Source: Corynebacterium glaucum (GTDB taxonomy: Bacteria; Actinomycetota; Actinomycetes; Mycobacteriales; Mycobacteriaceae). Taken from it: a stretch of 64,000 nt of DNA. Of this stretch, positions 53,726-61,778 are shown one piece after another; position 1 is the first letter of the stretch; the number at the start of each line of letters is the position of its first letter. The position numbers and the translations under genes were made by a program. The stretch is from assembly GCF_030408855.1 (NCBI RefSeq), contig NZ_CP047358.1, forward strand, positions 1,922,001 through 1,986,000, in the 5' to 3' direction. Below the pieces are notes generated by a model. It made no database searches. It worked only from the letters and a program-made list of their open reading frames with translations, and was not told where the DNA came from.

Positions 53726-55087
53726 CTACTTCTCCTCGGAAGCTTCGGTGGAGTCTGCCTCGTCCTCGATGTCGCCGAAGTATTCGTTCGGGTCAACCGT
53801 GTTGCCCTCGTCGTCGGTGACGGAGGTTCGTGCGATGGCGACTGCAAGTGCCTTGCCGCGGCGCACGTCCGAGAACAGGTTCGCAATCTGGCCGGACTGC
53901 TGCAGCTCCATCACGAACTGGTTCGGGTCCATGCCGTAGGACTGCGCGGTGAACAGGATGTGGTCGGTGAGCTCCTCCTGGGAGACCTCCGGCTGCTCTT
54001 GCTCTGCAACGGCGTCGAGGAACAGCTGGGTGCGCACCGACTCCTCTGCCTGCTCGCGGGACTGCTTGTCAAACTCCTCGCGGGTCGTGCCTTGGGCCTC
54101 GAGCAGCTGCGCGAACGCGTTCTCGTCGTGTGCGAGCTGGCCGAGCAGCTGGTGGAGCTGGTTGTGCACCTGTTCGTCCACGATGGACTCTGGCAGTGCA
54201 AAGGTCGCCTCGGCGAGGGCGGCCTTGAGTACCTCGTCGCGGATGTCCGCAGCCTGCTGCGCCTTCTTGTTCTCCTCGAGCTGGGTGCGGGTGTTCTCGC
54301 GCAGCTCGTCGACGGTGTCGAACTCGGATGCCATCTGAGCGAACTCGTCGTCAAGCTCCGGAAGCTTGCGCTCCTTGGTCTGCTGGACGGTGACCTTGAT
54401 GGTGGCCTCTTCGCCCTTGTGCTCGCCGTGCTCGATGGTGGTGGTGAACTCGGCGTCCTCGCCGGTCTTCAGGCCGCGCAGTGCGGTGTCCAGACCCTTG
54501 ATCAGGTCGTCGGAGCCGATCTGGTAGCTCAGGCCCTCGGTGGAAGCCTCGTCGAGCTTCTCGCCGTCGATGGTCGCTTCGATGTCGATCACGGCGAAGT
54601 CGTCGGTCTTGAGCTTGCGCTTCGTGTCCTTCAGCTCACCGAAGCGGCCGCGCAGGCTGTCCAGCTCGGCCTCAAGCGCCTCATCGTCAACCTTGAGTGC
54701 CGGCACGGTGACGGCAATCTTGGAGAAGTCCGGCACGGTGATCTCCGGGCGCACGTCCACCTCGGCGGTGAACTCGACCACGTCGTTGTCCTCGATCTTG
54801 GTGATCTCGATGTCCGGCTGGCCGATCGGGTTGATTTCGTTCTCGTTCAGCGCAGCGTCGTAGCGCGTCGGCAGCATGTCGTTGACTACCTGCTCAAGGA
54901 TGGGACCGCGGCCGAAGCGGGCGTCGATAAGCTGGCGCGGAGCCTTACCGCGACGGAAACCCGGGATGGTGACCTGCTGCGCGATCGCCTTGTATGCCTG
55001 GTCGATCTCCTTGCCCAGCTCGTCGAACGGGACAGAGACGTTCAGCTTGACTCTGGTGTCGCTGAGCTTCTCGACGGATGACTTCAC
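53726..55087 (-). CDS. tig: Trigger factor, ribosome-associated chaperone and prolyl isomerase
   Basis: A 453-residue trigger factor. The ribosome-binding loop signature [13 protein letters not shown] is near residue 45, followed by the FKBP-type isomerase domain ([15 protein letters not shown]) and the C-terminal chaperone arms. The tail is very acidic ([18 protein letters not shown]). Upstream of clpP1-clpP2 as in most actinobacteria. Confidence 0.96.
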   Translation of the reverse strand: MKSSVEKLSDTRVKLNVSVPFDELGKEIDQAYKAIAQQVTIPGFRRGKAPRQLIDARFGRGPILEQVVNDMLPTRYDAALNENEINPIGQPDIEITKIEDNDVVEFTAEVDVRPEITVPDFSKIAVTVPALKVDDEALEAELDSLRGRFGELKDTKRKLKTDDFAVIDIEATIDGEKLDEASTEGLSYQIGSDDLIKGLDTALRGLKTGEDAEFTTTIEHGEHKGEEATIKVTVQQTKERKLPELDDEFAQMASEFDTVDELRENTRTQLEENKKAQQAADIRDEVLKAALAEATFALPESIVDEQVHNQLHQLLGQLAHDENAFAQLLEAQGTTREEFDKQSREQAEESVRTQLFLDAVAEQEQPEVSQEELTDHILFTAQSYGMDPNQFVMELQQSGQIANLFSDVRRGKALAVAIARTSVTDDEGNTVDPNEYFGDIEDEADSTEASEEK

Positions 55088-55122
55088 GGATTACTCCTGT
55101 ACTACTTATCGATGTTTCCTAG

Positions 55123-55196
55123 TCGGGGCGACAGGATTTGAACCTGCGACCCCCTGCTCCCAAAGCAGGTGCGCTACCAAACTGCGCCACGCCCCG
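55123..55196 (-). tRNA. tRNA-Pro (TGG)
   Basis: A cloverleaf can be drawn on the minus strand: acceptor CGGGGCG/CGCCCCG with discriminator A at 55123, anticodon stem CCTGC/GCAGG with loop TTTGGGA, and T-loop GGTTCAAATCC. The anticodon TGG (55162-55160) reads proline codons. The CCA end is not encoded. Confidence 0.95.
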
Positions 55197-55224
55197 TAAG
55201 CTGGGCTGCCCCAACTCACAGCGG

Positions 55225-55248
55225 CTAATTGTAGCGCCCAACAATTAG
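55225..55248. promoter_or_regulatory. tRNA-Pro promoter region with inverted repeat
   Basis: TACAAT on the minus strand (55233-55228) is a strong -10 about 31 bases upstream of the tRNA. It lies in a perfect 8-bp inverted repeat CTAATTGT (55225-55232) / ACAATTAG (55241-55248). No clear -35. Confidence 0.45.
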
Positions 55249-55284
55249 ACAGTTTGTTGGGGGCCTTTTAAGCCGCACCGAAAC

Positions 55285-55292
55285 GCAAAAAT
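55285..55292. repeat. Target site duplication, left copy
   Basis: GCAAAAAT directly precedes the left terminal repeat and is repeated exactly at 56678-56685. Eight bases is the usual duplication of IS256-family elements. Confidence 0.9.
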
Positions 55293-56677
55293 GGGTTAAG
55301 GGTCAGAATGTGTGTCTGGATTCGGTGATTTTCGGTACCTGACCTCGTTCTTCGGCGAAAGTATACGCTTCCAGGGCGTATACCGGGCTGGGGTCGGCGA
55401 AATCCTCGGTGTGGCAACCGGGATGTGGTATGGGCTGGTGGTGTTGTGACCCAATGCCAAAGAACCGACCACGCTGCCACTGCGGCGCTGAGATGAAACG
55501 CAACGGCACCACATCCAAAGGCACAACTCGCTGGCGGTGTAAAGCCTGCGGTTTCTCTACCTCCAAAAAGCGCCTCGATGTCACCAACGCAGCCACGTTT
55601 GCCCAATTCATCACGCACTGCACCACCACGGAAACCCTCTCCGCTACCGCGAAACGACTCGGCGTCAGCCACTCCACCCTGAAACGGCGTTTCACCTGGT
55701 GCTGGCTCGTTGACGTGCCTGATCCCACCATCGATCACACCGGGCGCGTCTACGACCAGATCTTCATCGACGGCACCTACACCGCAGGCGGATGTCTGAT
55801 CGTCGCCGCAACCCTCGACCACGTCATCGCCTGGCACTGGTGCTACCGGGAAACCAGCCGCGACTACCAACACCTGCTCTCACGCATCCCCGCCCCCTTG
55901 ATCGTCGTGCTCGACGGCGGGCAAGGCGCAGCAAGCGCGATCAAAATCTGCTGGCCAACCACTAAAGTGCAGCGCTGCTTAGTCCACGCCCAACGCGTCG
56001 TGCGCCGTCACACCACCTCACACCCACGCACCGACGCAGGACAAACGATCTACCGGTTAGCGCTCAACCTCACCCAAATCACCACACTGGACCAGGCCGC
56101 CACCTGGGGTGGGCAGCTGCATGAATTCTCCACCATCTACCAAAGCTGGATGAACGAGAAAACCAGAAGCAAAGACCCCGCCACCGGAATGTGGGTCACC
56201 ACCTGGACGCACCCCAGTGTGCGCAAGGCCTACAACAGCTTGCATCACCTATGGCGAAACAACCTGCTGTTTGTCTACCTCGACCCACCCGAAGAAGTGC
56301 TCGATCCCGCCCGAGTCAAAGCCACCACCAACAGTCTTGAAGGCGGGATCAACGCCCAAGTCAAAGCCCTTGCCTACGCCCACCGCGGGCGCACCAACGA
56401 ACACCAACGCCGCATGCTCGACTGGTGGTTGTACCTGAAAACAGAACTGCCTGACGACCCCATCAAGATCGCCAGACAATCCAACTGGGGAAAGGATCAA
56501 CTCGCCAAAGTCCAAATCCTGACCCACAACGAGAACCAAGCCGACCACGAAACAGGACGACCAGCCCTCTACGACAACGCTATCGACACCAACTACAACC
56601 ACTCAATCGGCATCCAAAAAGGCCACATCTAACCCCCACGACACGCCGAGCCAGACACACTTTTTGACCCTTAACCC
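55293..56677 (+). mobile_element. Complete IS256-family insertion sequence, IS1249-like
   Basis: A 1385-bp element bounded by 27-bp terminal inverted repeats (55293-55319 and 56651-56677) that match at 25 of 27 positions, both beginning GGGTTAAGGGTCA when read inward. It is flanked by perfect 8-bp direct repeats and carries one intact transposase gene, so it looks recently inserted and possibly still active. It lies between tRNA-Pro and tRNA-Gly, both transcribed leftwards. Confidence 0.93.
55454..56632 (+). CDS. IS1249-like transposase
   Basis: About 392 residues. The N-terminus is a zinc ribbon (CHCG ... RCKACG) before a helix-turn-helix segment (ATAKRLGVSHSTLKRRF). The catalytic DDE residues can be placed in IFIDGTY, VVLDGGQ and TTNSLEGGIN, as in IS256/IS1249 transposases of corynebacteria. 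The frame is intact. ATG 55454 (MPKNRPRC) is chosen; an upstream in-frame start would add 15 residues rich in Trp and Cys. Confidence 0.9.
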   Translation: MPKNRPRCHCGAEMKRNGTTSKGTTRWRCKACGFSTSKKRLDVTNAATFAQFITHCTTTETLSATAKRLGVSHSTLKRRFTWCWLVDVPDPTIDHTGRVYDQIFIDGTYTAGGCLIVAATLDHVIAWHWCYRETSRDYQHLLSRIPAPLIVVLDGGQGAASAIKICWPTTKVQRCLVHAQRVVRRHTTSHPRTDAGQTIYRLALNLTQITTLDQAATWGGQLHEFSTIYQSWMNEKTRSKDPATGMWVTTWTHPSVRKAYNSLHHLWRNNLLFVYLDPPEEVLDPARVKATTNSLEGGINAQVKALAYAHRGRTNEHQRRMLDWWLYLKTELPDDPIKIARQSNWGKDQLAKVQILTHNENQADHETGRPALYDNAIDTNYNHSIGIQKGHI

Positions 56678-56685
56678 GCAAAAAT
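56678..56685. repeat. Target site duplication, right copy
   Basis: Exact copy of GCAAAAAT at 55285-55292. On the minus strand it reads ATTTTTGC and is the T-tract of the tRNA-Gly terminator. Confidence 0.9.
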
Positions 56686-56708
56686 CCGGCCCGCCTGCGC
56701 GGACCGGA
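56685..56708 (-). terminator. tRNA-Gly terminator
   Basis: On the minus strand, TCCGG-T-CCGC pairs with GCGG-G-CCGGA around a 4-base loop (one mismatch) and is followed by TTTTTGC. It lies 14 bases after the tRNA. Confidence 0.75.
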
Positions 56709-56722
56709 CCATGCATGTTTCG

Positions 56723-56797
56723 TGGAGGGAATGACGGGAATCGAACCCGCGTCTTCAGCTTGGAAGGCTGAGGTATTAGCCACTATACGACATTCCC
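56723..56797 (-). tRNA. tRNA-Gly (TCC)
   Basis: The minus strand folds as acceptor GGGAATG/CATTCCC, anticodon stem TCAGC/GCTGA with loop CTTCCAA and T-loop GGTTCGATTCC. The anticodon is TCC (56764-56762). The 3' CCA is encoded at 56725-56723. Confidence 0.95.
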
Positions 56798-56930
56798 AGT
56801 GCGCTAAACGCGCTTGAAATAGTAACGCAGCGGGGCCCAGGCCTCCAAACGCCACCTCCCATCCGGAACATCGTGGTCCACTTGAGCGTTACGAAGATAG
56901 GTACATCACAATCACATCTTTGGAGCACCC

Positions 56931-57737
56931 ATGAGCCTTTTCACCCTCCTTCTCCTGCTTGCTCTTGTCGCCCTCTTCGTTCCGATGATGAACGGCGGGG
57001 GTCAAGGTTCCAGGCAACAGTTGCAGCAGCGAGAGCAAATGCAGCTTGACGACGCTTTGGCTGACGCAAAACGTTGGACCGACCGCCTCGGCTCGCAGGT
57101 GTTGTCAATCTCGGGCAACGACGCAGCGTCAACCCAGGCCATGGCCGATGCGTCCGAGCGTTTTAACGCAGCATCTGCGGGCCTTGCTGATGCCCGCACC
57201 GTCAAGCAAGCGATGCTCGCGCGCGAATCCGCGCTTGAGGGCCTGCACTACGTCAACGCCGCCCGCGAGATCATGGGTCTGCCGGCCGGCCCTCAGCTGC
57301 CCGAGCTCGAGGGCCAGCGCCAGGCTGGCCGCGTCACCGAGACGCGCTCGGTGCAGCAGGAGGACGGCACCGTCATCACCGCCTCCCCCGTTGCCACTGA
57401 GCAGACCCCGCACTACTACCCCGGCGGTGCCGTGGCCGGACGCCCAGTCCCAGCTGGTTGGTACTCGGCCGCGTGGTGGGCACCGGCGATGATGACCGGC
57501 ATGTGGGCGGCGAGCTCGATGATGTTCTACTCCGCCATGTTCGCAGGCATGGCCGGCACCCCGAGCGCGGCTGAGTTCGAGGCCGGCGACTTCGGTGGCA
57601 CCGATGCTGCAGGCGATATGGGTGATATGGGCGATGTCGGCGGCGACATGGGAGACATGGGCGGCGGCGACTTTGGCGGCGATTTCGGTGGAGACTTCGG
57701 CGGTGGCGGTTTCGACTTCGGGGGCTTCGACTTCTAG
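56931..57737 (+). CDS. Membrane-associated protein with Gly/Asp/Phe-rich tail
   Basis: A 268-residue protein I do not recognise. An N-terminal hydrophobic helix (residues 2-20) is followed by a Gln-rich helical region (to about 110), a hydrophobic Trp/Met/Ala segment (about 175-205, WWAPAMMTGMWAASSMMFYSA) and a tail of GDMGDMGG and FGGDFGG units. The tail is low complexity, perhaps for self-association at the membrane. It lies alone between tRNA-Gly and etfB. Confidence 0.65.
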   Translation: MSLFTLLLLLALVALFVPMMNGGGQGSRQQLQQREQMQLDDALADAKRWTDRLGSQVLSISGNDAASTQAMADASERFNAASAGLADARTVKQAMLARESALEGLHYVNAAREIMGLPAGPQLPELEGQRQAGRVTETRSVQQEDGTVITASPVATEQTPHYYPGGAVAGRPVPAGWYSAAWWAPAMMTGMWAASSMMFYSAMFAGMAGTPSAAEFEAGDFGGTDAAGDMGDMGDVGGDMGDMGGGDFGGDFGGDFGGGGFDFGGFDF

Positions 57738-57788
57738 CCCGGCCCGGTTGCGCGAATACAACTTTTAGGCCCGCCTACCTGCGTGAGG

Positions 57789-57794
57789 TAAACT
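57789..57794 (+). promoter_or_regulatory. Candidate -10 of the etf operon
   Basis: TAAACT lies about 50 bases before the etfB GTG. The -35 region is poor, so this is tentative. Confidence 0.3.
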
Positions 57795-57842
57795 CTCCGG
57801 CGTTCATCCCAGCCTCCAGAGACGCCACATAAAGGAGCACCA

Positions 57843-58619
57843 GTGCGCATAGCAGTGCTGCTGAAAGAGGTCCCTGATACCTACAGCGACCGCGATATGA
57901 ACTTGAAAACGGGGCTGACCGACCGCTCCGGCGACGTGGTTGCGGACGAGGTCGGCGAACGCGCCGTCGAGGCGGCGCTGCGCATCAAGGAAGGCGCCGC
58001 AGACAGCACCGAAGTCCACGTCCTCACGGTGGGCCCCGCATCGGCGGCAGACTCGGTGCGTCGCGGCATCGCGATGGGCGCGGATGAGGGGTACCTCGTT
58101 TCCGACGATGCGCTGATCGGTGCCGATGTCACGCTCACCGCCGAGGTGCTTGCGGCGCTGATTCAGAAGAACGGCTACGACCTAGTCATTGCAGGTGCGG
58201 CCTCCTCCGACGGCGCCTCCGGTGTGATGGCGCCACTGGTCGGCGAGCTGCTGGACTGGCCCGCGCTTTCGAACCTCACTGAAGTGTCATTCGATGGCTC
58301 TCGGGTTGAGGCGGTGCAGGTCAGTGACGGTGCCGTCGTCAAGCTTGAAGCTTCCCTGCCTGCGATTGTGGCTGTGTCTGACGAATTTCCTGACCCCCGA
58401 TTCCCCAACTTCAAGGGCCTGATGGCGGCGAAGAAGAAGGAACTGGGCGAGGTCACGCTGGCTGAGCTGGGCATTGATCCGGAGGATTATTCGCGTCCGC
58501 GCTCGATCATGGTGTCGGTGGAGCGCCGCCCCGCCCGCGAGCGCGGCGAGATTATCGACGCTGGGCCGACCGCGGCGAAGCAACTTGTGGACTTCCTGGA
58601 ATCGAAGGGGCTGGTGTAA
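57843..58619 (+). CDS. etfB: Electron transfer flavoprotein, beta subunit
   Basis: A 258-residue EtfB/FixA protein. Signature segments are MRIAVLLKEVPDT, AVEAALRIKE, AAGAASSDGASGVMAPLVGELLDWP and DPRFPNFKGLMAAKKKEL, the last containing the recognition loop for partner dehydrogenases. It binds AMP and pairs with EtfA to accept electrons from acyl-CoA and other flavin dehydrogenases. GTG start with AAAGGAG upstream. First gene of a three-gene operon. Confidence 0.95.
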   Translation: MRIAVLLKEVPDTYSDRDMNLKTGLTDRSGDVVADEVGERAVEAALRIKEGAADSTEVHVLTVGPASAADSVRRGIAMGADEGYLVSDDALIGADVTLTAEVLAALIQKNGYDLVIAGAASSDGASGVMAPLVGELLDWPALSNLTEVSFDGSRVEAVQVSDGAVVKLEASLPAIVAVSDEFPDPRFPNFKGLMAAKKKELGEVTLAELGIDPEDYSRPRSIMVSVERRPARERGEIIDAGPTAAKQLVDFLESKGLV

Positions 58620-58622
58620 CCG

Positions 58623-59594
58623 ATGAGTGCAACCGTTCTTGTCATTTTGGACGCTGGCCATGACGGCCTCGCGCCGACTGCTGCCGAGCTCATCGGCGCA
58701 GCGAGTGCGATCGGCACGCCCGCGGTGGTCACTGACTCCCGCGAACACGCCGAGGAGCTCGGCCAGCTCGGTGCCACGCAGGTGCTCGTCGCACCGTTGC
58801 CGAGCGATGCGCAAACACTTCCGCTTGTCGACGCCGCCGAAAGCGCGTTCAACCAGCTCAACCCGGTTGCGGTGGTCTGCGCGCACACGGTTCGCGGTCG
58901 CGATGTCGCCGCGCGCCTTGCGGTTCGCTTGCGTCGAGCATTGCTTACCGACGCCACGGGAATCCGCCGCGATGCCGACGGCATTGTCACCGACCACTCC
59001 AACTACGGCGGCGCGTTTTCAACCGTGGGTGCCGCAACGCACCTGAGCCCGGTGGTGACGGTGCGTGTCGGCGCGGTGGAAGCGCGCGCGGAGGCGGCCA
59101 CGCCTGAGGTGATTGACCTTAAGGTTGAGTCGTCCGGCAAGCGTTTCGCCGAGGTAAAAGAGGTCTCTCCGATCGAAAGGGAATCGTCCCGCCCCGAGCT
59201 TGCCACTGCGGACAAGGTGGTTGCCGGTGGCGTGTCGCTTGGTGACGAGGACATGTTCGAGGAACTCGTCGGCGGTCTTGCCGACGCGCTCGGCGCCGCG
59301 GTCGGCGCTACCCGTTCCGCCGTGGATGAGGGCCAGGTTCCCTACGAGGCGCAGATCGGTCAGACCGGCGTGATGGTCAGCCCGAAGCTCTACATCGGCG
59401 TGGGCATTTCCGGCGCGGTCCAGCACTTGGTGGGTATGCAGACCTCCGACGTGATTGTGGCGATCAACTCGGACGAGGACGCGCCGATCTTCGAGATTTC
59501 CGACTTCGGCATCATCGGCGACATCTTCGACCTCGTGCCGGAGATCATCACCGAGATCGAGTCCCGCAAGGACGCAAGCGAGGCTGGAAAGTAA
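58623..59594 (+). CDS. etfA: Electron transfer flavoprotein, alpha subunit
   Basis: A 323-residue EtfA/FixB protein. The FAD-binding C-terminal half shows GATRSAVDEG, QIGQTGVMVSPKLYIGVGISGAVQHLVGM and INSDEDAPIFEISDFGIIGD, all typical. It starts three bases after etfB and its TAA overlaps the ATG of the cytochrome gene by one base. Confidence 0.95.
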   Translation: MSATVLVILDAGHDGLAPTAAELIGAASAIGTPAVVTDSREHAEELGQLGATQVLVAPLPSDAQTLPLVDAAESAFNQLNPVAVVCAHTVRGRDVAARLAVRLRRALLTDATGIRRDADGIVTDHSNYGGAFSTVGAATHLSPVVTVRVGAVEARAEAATPEVIDLKVESSGKRFAEVKEVSPIERESSRPELATADKVVAGGVSLGDEDMFEELVGGLADALGAAVGATRSAVDEGQVPYEAQIGQTGVMVSPKLYIGVGISGAVQHLVGMQTSDVIVAINSDEDAPIFEISDFGIIGDIFDLVPEIITEIESRKDASEAGK

Positions 59595-60898
59595 TGGGGG
59601 CGGGAGTGCAAGTACCTGTCCGCCGGGGGCTGCCCCGAGTCCAAGGCGGCGAACCCTGGCCGCCCGTAGAAACGATTGAGTTGCCGGAAGGCACCCTCGA
59701 CGTCTCCGTGGCACCCGCCGAAGCTGCACCTCAAAGCGAGTTGGTCGAGGTGGCGGTTCGCCGCGGCCTCCCGCGAGTGCCCGGCGGCGAGCCTTGGCCG
59801 CCAGTGACCAGCGTGATGATCGAGGGCATCCAACCCGAATCCGAATCCGAGCCTGCACCCGAAGCAGCGGCTGCAGGCAAAGCCGCGGCCGGGTCGACCC
59901 GCATCACTGCGTCGCCCGAACGCCCGCAGCCCGACACGGCATCCCAAACACCAGCGGTCGAGCAGCCAGCAGCGGCCGCGCAACCGGCGAAACGCCCGGC
60001 CACTAAACCGGCAGAAGCCGCTACCGGTAAGGGTGCACGCACGTGGGTGTGGCCAATGGTGGCAGCGGCCGTGATGCTGCTTATCGGCGTGTTGGCTTCG
60101 CGGTGGTTCATCAATTCCGCCACCGGCGCGGACTTCATCGCTCGCTACGACGGCACCCAGCCGCTGCCCGAGAGCGCACCGGTGGGGCTTCCCGCGTGGC
60201 TTGGGTGGGCGCACTTCTTCAACATGTTCCTCATGGCGCTGATCGTGAAAACCGGTTGGAGTGTGCGCACCGAAACTAAGCCACCGGCCTACTGGGCGCC
60301 GAAGAACAACCCCAAGGCGAAGATCTCGCTGACGCTCTGGATGCACCTGGTCCTGGATGTCGCGTGGATCGCGCTCGGAGCTTTGTTCTACATCTTGCTC
60401 TTTACCACCGGCCAGTGGATGCGAATTGTACCGACGAGCTGGGAAGTCATCCCCAACGCGATCTCCGCTGGGATCCAGTACCTCTCCCTCGAGTGGCCTA
60501 CCGAGGACCCGTGGGTGCATTACAACGCGCTCCAAGAGTTGATGTATTTCGCGGTGGTGTTCCTTGCGGCACCGCTGGCCATCATTTCGGGCCTGCGGAT
60601 GAGCCCGTGGTGGCCGAAGAAACAGAAGTGGTTCCCCATGTCCGCAGCTCGTGCGATCCACTTCCCGGTCATGGTGTTCTTCATCGTGTTCACCATCATC
60701 CACGTGGCACTGGTGGCGCTCACCGGGCTGCGGCTCAACCTCAACGCAATGTTCGCGTCGTCCAACGACGCGTCGAGCTGGACCGGTGCTTTGGTGTTCC
60801 TCGGTGCCCTCGCAGCGATTGCAGCCGCGTGGTTCGCTGCCAAGCCGGTGCTGGTCGCACCGGTCGCGGGCAAGTTCGGCTCTGTGAGCCAACGCTAG
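59594..60898 (+). CDS. Cytochrome b-like membrane protein coupled to ETF
   Basis: A 434-residue protein. Residues 1-145 are soluble and contain two copies of RRGLPRV-x-GGEPWPPV (residues about 10-25 and 56-71) and a Pro/Ala-rich linker. The membrane part has about five helices with His residues in GWAHFFNM, WMHLVLD, IHFPVMV and TIIHVAL, the pattern of diheme cytochrome b561/hydrogenase b-type subunits. The one-base overlap with etfA implies a functional link: probably passing electrons from ETF to quinone or taking them from it. The heme ligands are inferred, not proven. Confidence 0.78.
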   Translation: MGAGVQVPVRRGLPRVQGGEPWPPVETIELPEGTLDVSVAPAEAAPQSELVEVAVRRGLPRVPGGEPWPPVTSVMIEGIQPESESEPAPEAAAAGKAAAGSTRITASPERPQPDTASQTPAVEQPAAAAQPAKRPATKPAEAATGKGARTWVWPMVAAAVMLLIGVLASRWFINSATGADFIARYDGTQPLPESAPVGLPAWLGWAHFFNMFLMALIVKTGWSVRTETKPPAYWAPKNNPKAKISLTLWMHLVLDVAWIALGALFYILLFTTGQWMRIVPTSWEVIPNAISAGIQYLSLEWPTEDPWVHYNALQELMYFAVVFLAAPLAIISGLRMSPWWPKKQKWFPMSAARAIHFPVMVFFIVFTIIHVALVALTGLRLNLNAMFASSNDASSWTGALVFLGALAAIAAAWFAAKPVLVAPVAGKFGSVSQR

Positions 60899-60901
60899 AA
60901 A

Positions 60902-60950
60902 TTCCGCGTGGCAGAAGATTCCGCGTCGCGGAAAATTCCGCGCGTCGGAA
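60902..60950. terminator. Cluster of TTCCGC-type palindromes
   Basis: Three 15-base units follow each other: TTCCGCGTGGCAGAA (imperfect, 60902-60916), TTCCGC-GTC-GCGGAA (60919-60933) and TTCCG-CGCGT-CGGAA (60936-60950). They lie between convergent genes, as does the related cluster at 28941. Terminator or processing role likely. Confidence 0.5.
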
Positions 60951-60963
60951 AATCCGGCGCCGA

Positions 60964-61767
60964 TTAGTGCGGGCGGCCCATCTCGGTGTTCGCGATCACC
61001 TCAGCTTCGCGGATCACCTCTGCGAGCGCCGCTGCCACTCGATCTGCCGTCTCTGAACCCTCCGCCAGCAGATCGTCGCGCACCTCAAACATGATGCCGA
61101 GCACCTTGGCGTTCATCTCGAACTCCACCGGAATGTAGACGCCGGTGAACGGGGTGTTGCGCTCCACCTTGAAACCGGCCTCGGAGAAGATCCGTGCCGC
61201 GGTGTCGGTGAGGATGGCCGGCGAGTGCACGGAGTGGGTGCCAATGCACACATCCGGCAGCAGTTTGCCGGCGTGAATGCGGTACTCATCGGGCTGGTCG
61301 TTGTAGGAGTGGATGTCCACGATCACGGCCGCACCTGTATCGCGTAGGCGCTCCCCGACCAACTCCGACATTGCGTCGTCGTACGGGTAGAAGTACTTCG
61401 CCTTCAGTTCGGAGTCGTCGAAGCCGAGCGGGCGCAGCAGGTCGCCGTCGGCAAGCCGCGTGTACACCGGCCCGCGCCCGGACGCTTCCATCGAGTCGCG
61501 CTGGTTGTAGAACCGGCCCGGGTCCGCCACCACGCGCGAGATCCCGTTGGTGGCCATCCAGCACCGCCCACCGAACTGCGCGTGCGCGGCGGCGGCCAGG
61601 GTGTCGGTACCAGTGTCGGTGACGCGGTCAAGTTCGGTTTCCACTTGCTCCGGCGTGGCCACGAAGTCGGCGGCCACCTCGTCCGGGATGTGGCGCGAAG
61701 CGTGTGGCACGTGCAGGATCACGGGGCAATCTTTCGCACCGGCGTCGATGGTGAGGTAGTCGTACAT
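60964..61767 (-). CDS. N-formylglutamate amidohydrolase-like protein
   Basis: A 267-residue protein with the FGase fold: VILHVPHASRHIP near the start, DRVTDTGTD, ADPGRFYN, VIVDIHSYNDQPDEYR and MFEVRDDLL. Family enzymes release formate from N-formylglutamate in histidine breakdown; no hut genes are in view, so another N-acylated substrate is possible. ATG 61767 (MYDYLTIDAG) is chosen; upstream open frame overlaps the glycosyltransferase gene on the same strand. A gap of 11 bases suggests co-transcription with it. Confidence 0.8.
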   Translation of the reverse strand: MYDYLTIDAGAKDCPVILHVPHASRHIPDEVAADFVATPEQVETELDRVTDTGTDTLAAAAHAQFGGRCWMATNGISRVVADPGRFYNQRDSMEASGRGPVYTRLADGDLLRPLGFDDSELKAKYFYPYDDAMSELVGERLRDTGAAVIVDIHSYNDQPDEYRIHAGKLLPDVCIGTHSVHSPAILTDTAARIFSEAGFKVERNTPFTGVYIPVEFEMNAKVLGIMFEVRDDLLAEGSETADRVAAALAEVIREAEVIANTEMGRPH

Positions 61768-61778
61768 ACCTCGGTAGG

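Noticed and set aside
55123..56797. tRNA-Pro and tRNA-Gly considered as attachment sites of an integrated phage or island.
   Set aside because: Between them is only a single insertion sequence with its own terminal repeats and 8-bp duplication; no integrase and no repeated tRNA 3' end.
59390..60892. A 500-codon open frame on the minus strand opposite the cytochrome gene.
   Set aside because: His/Arg/Gly-rich composition is typical of an antisense frame of high-GC DNA. The plus strand has clear helices and coupling to etfA.
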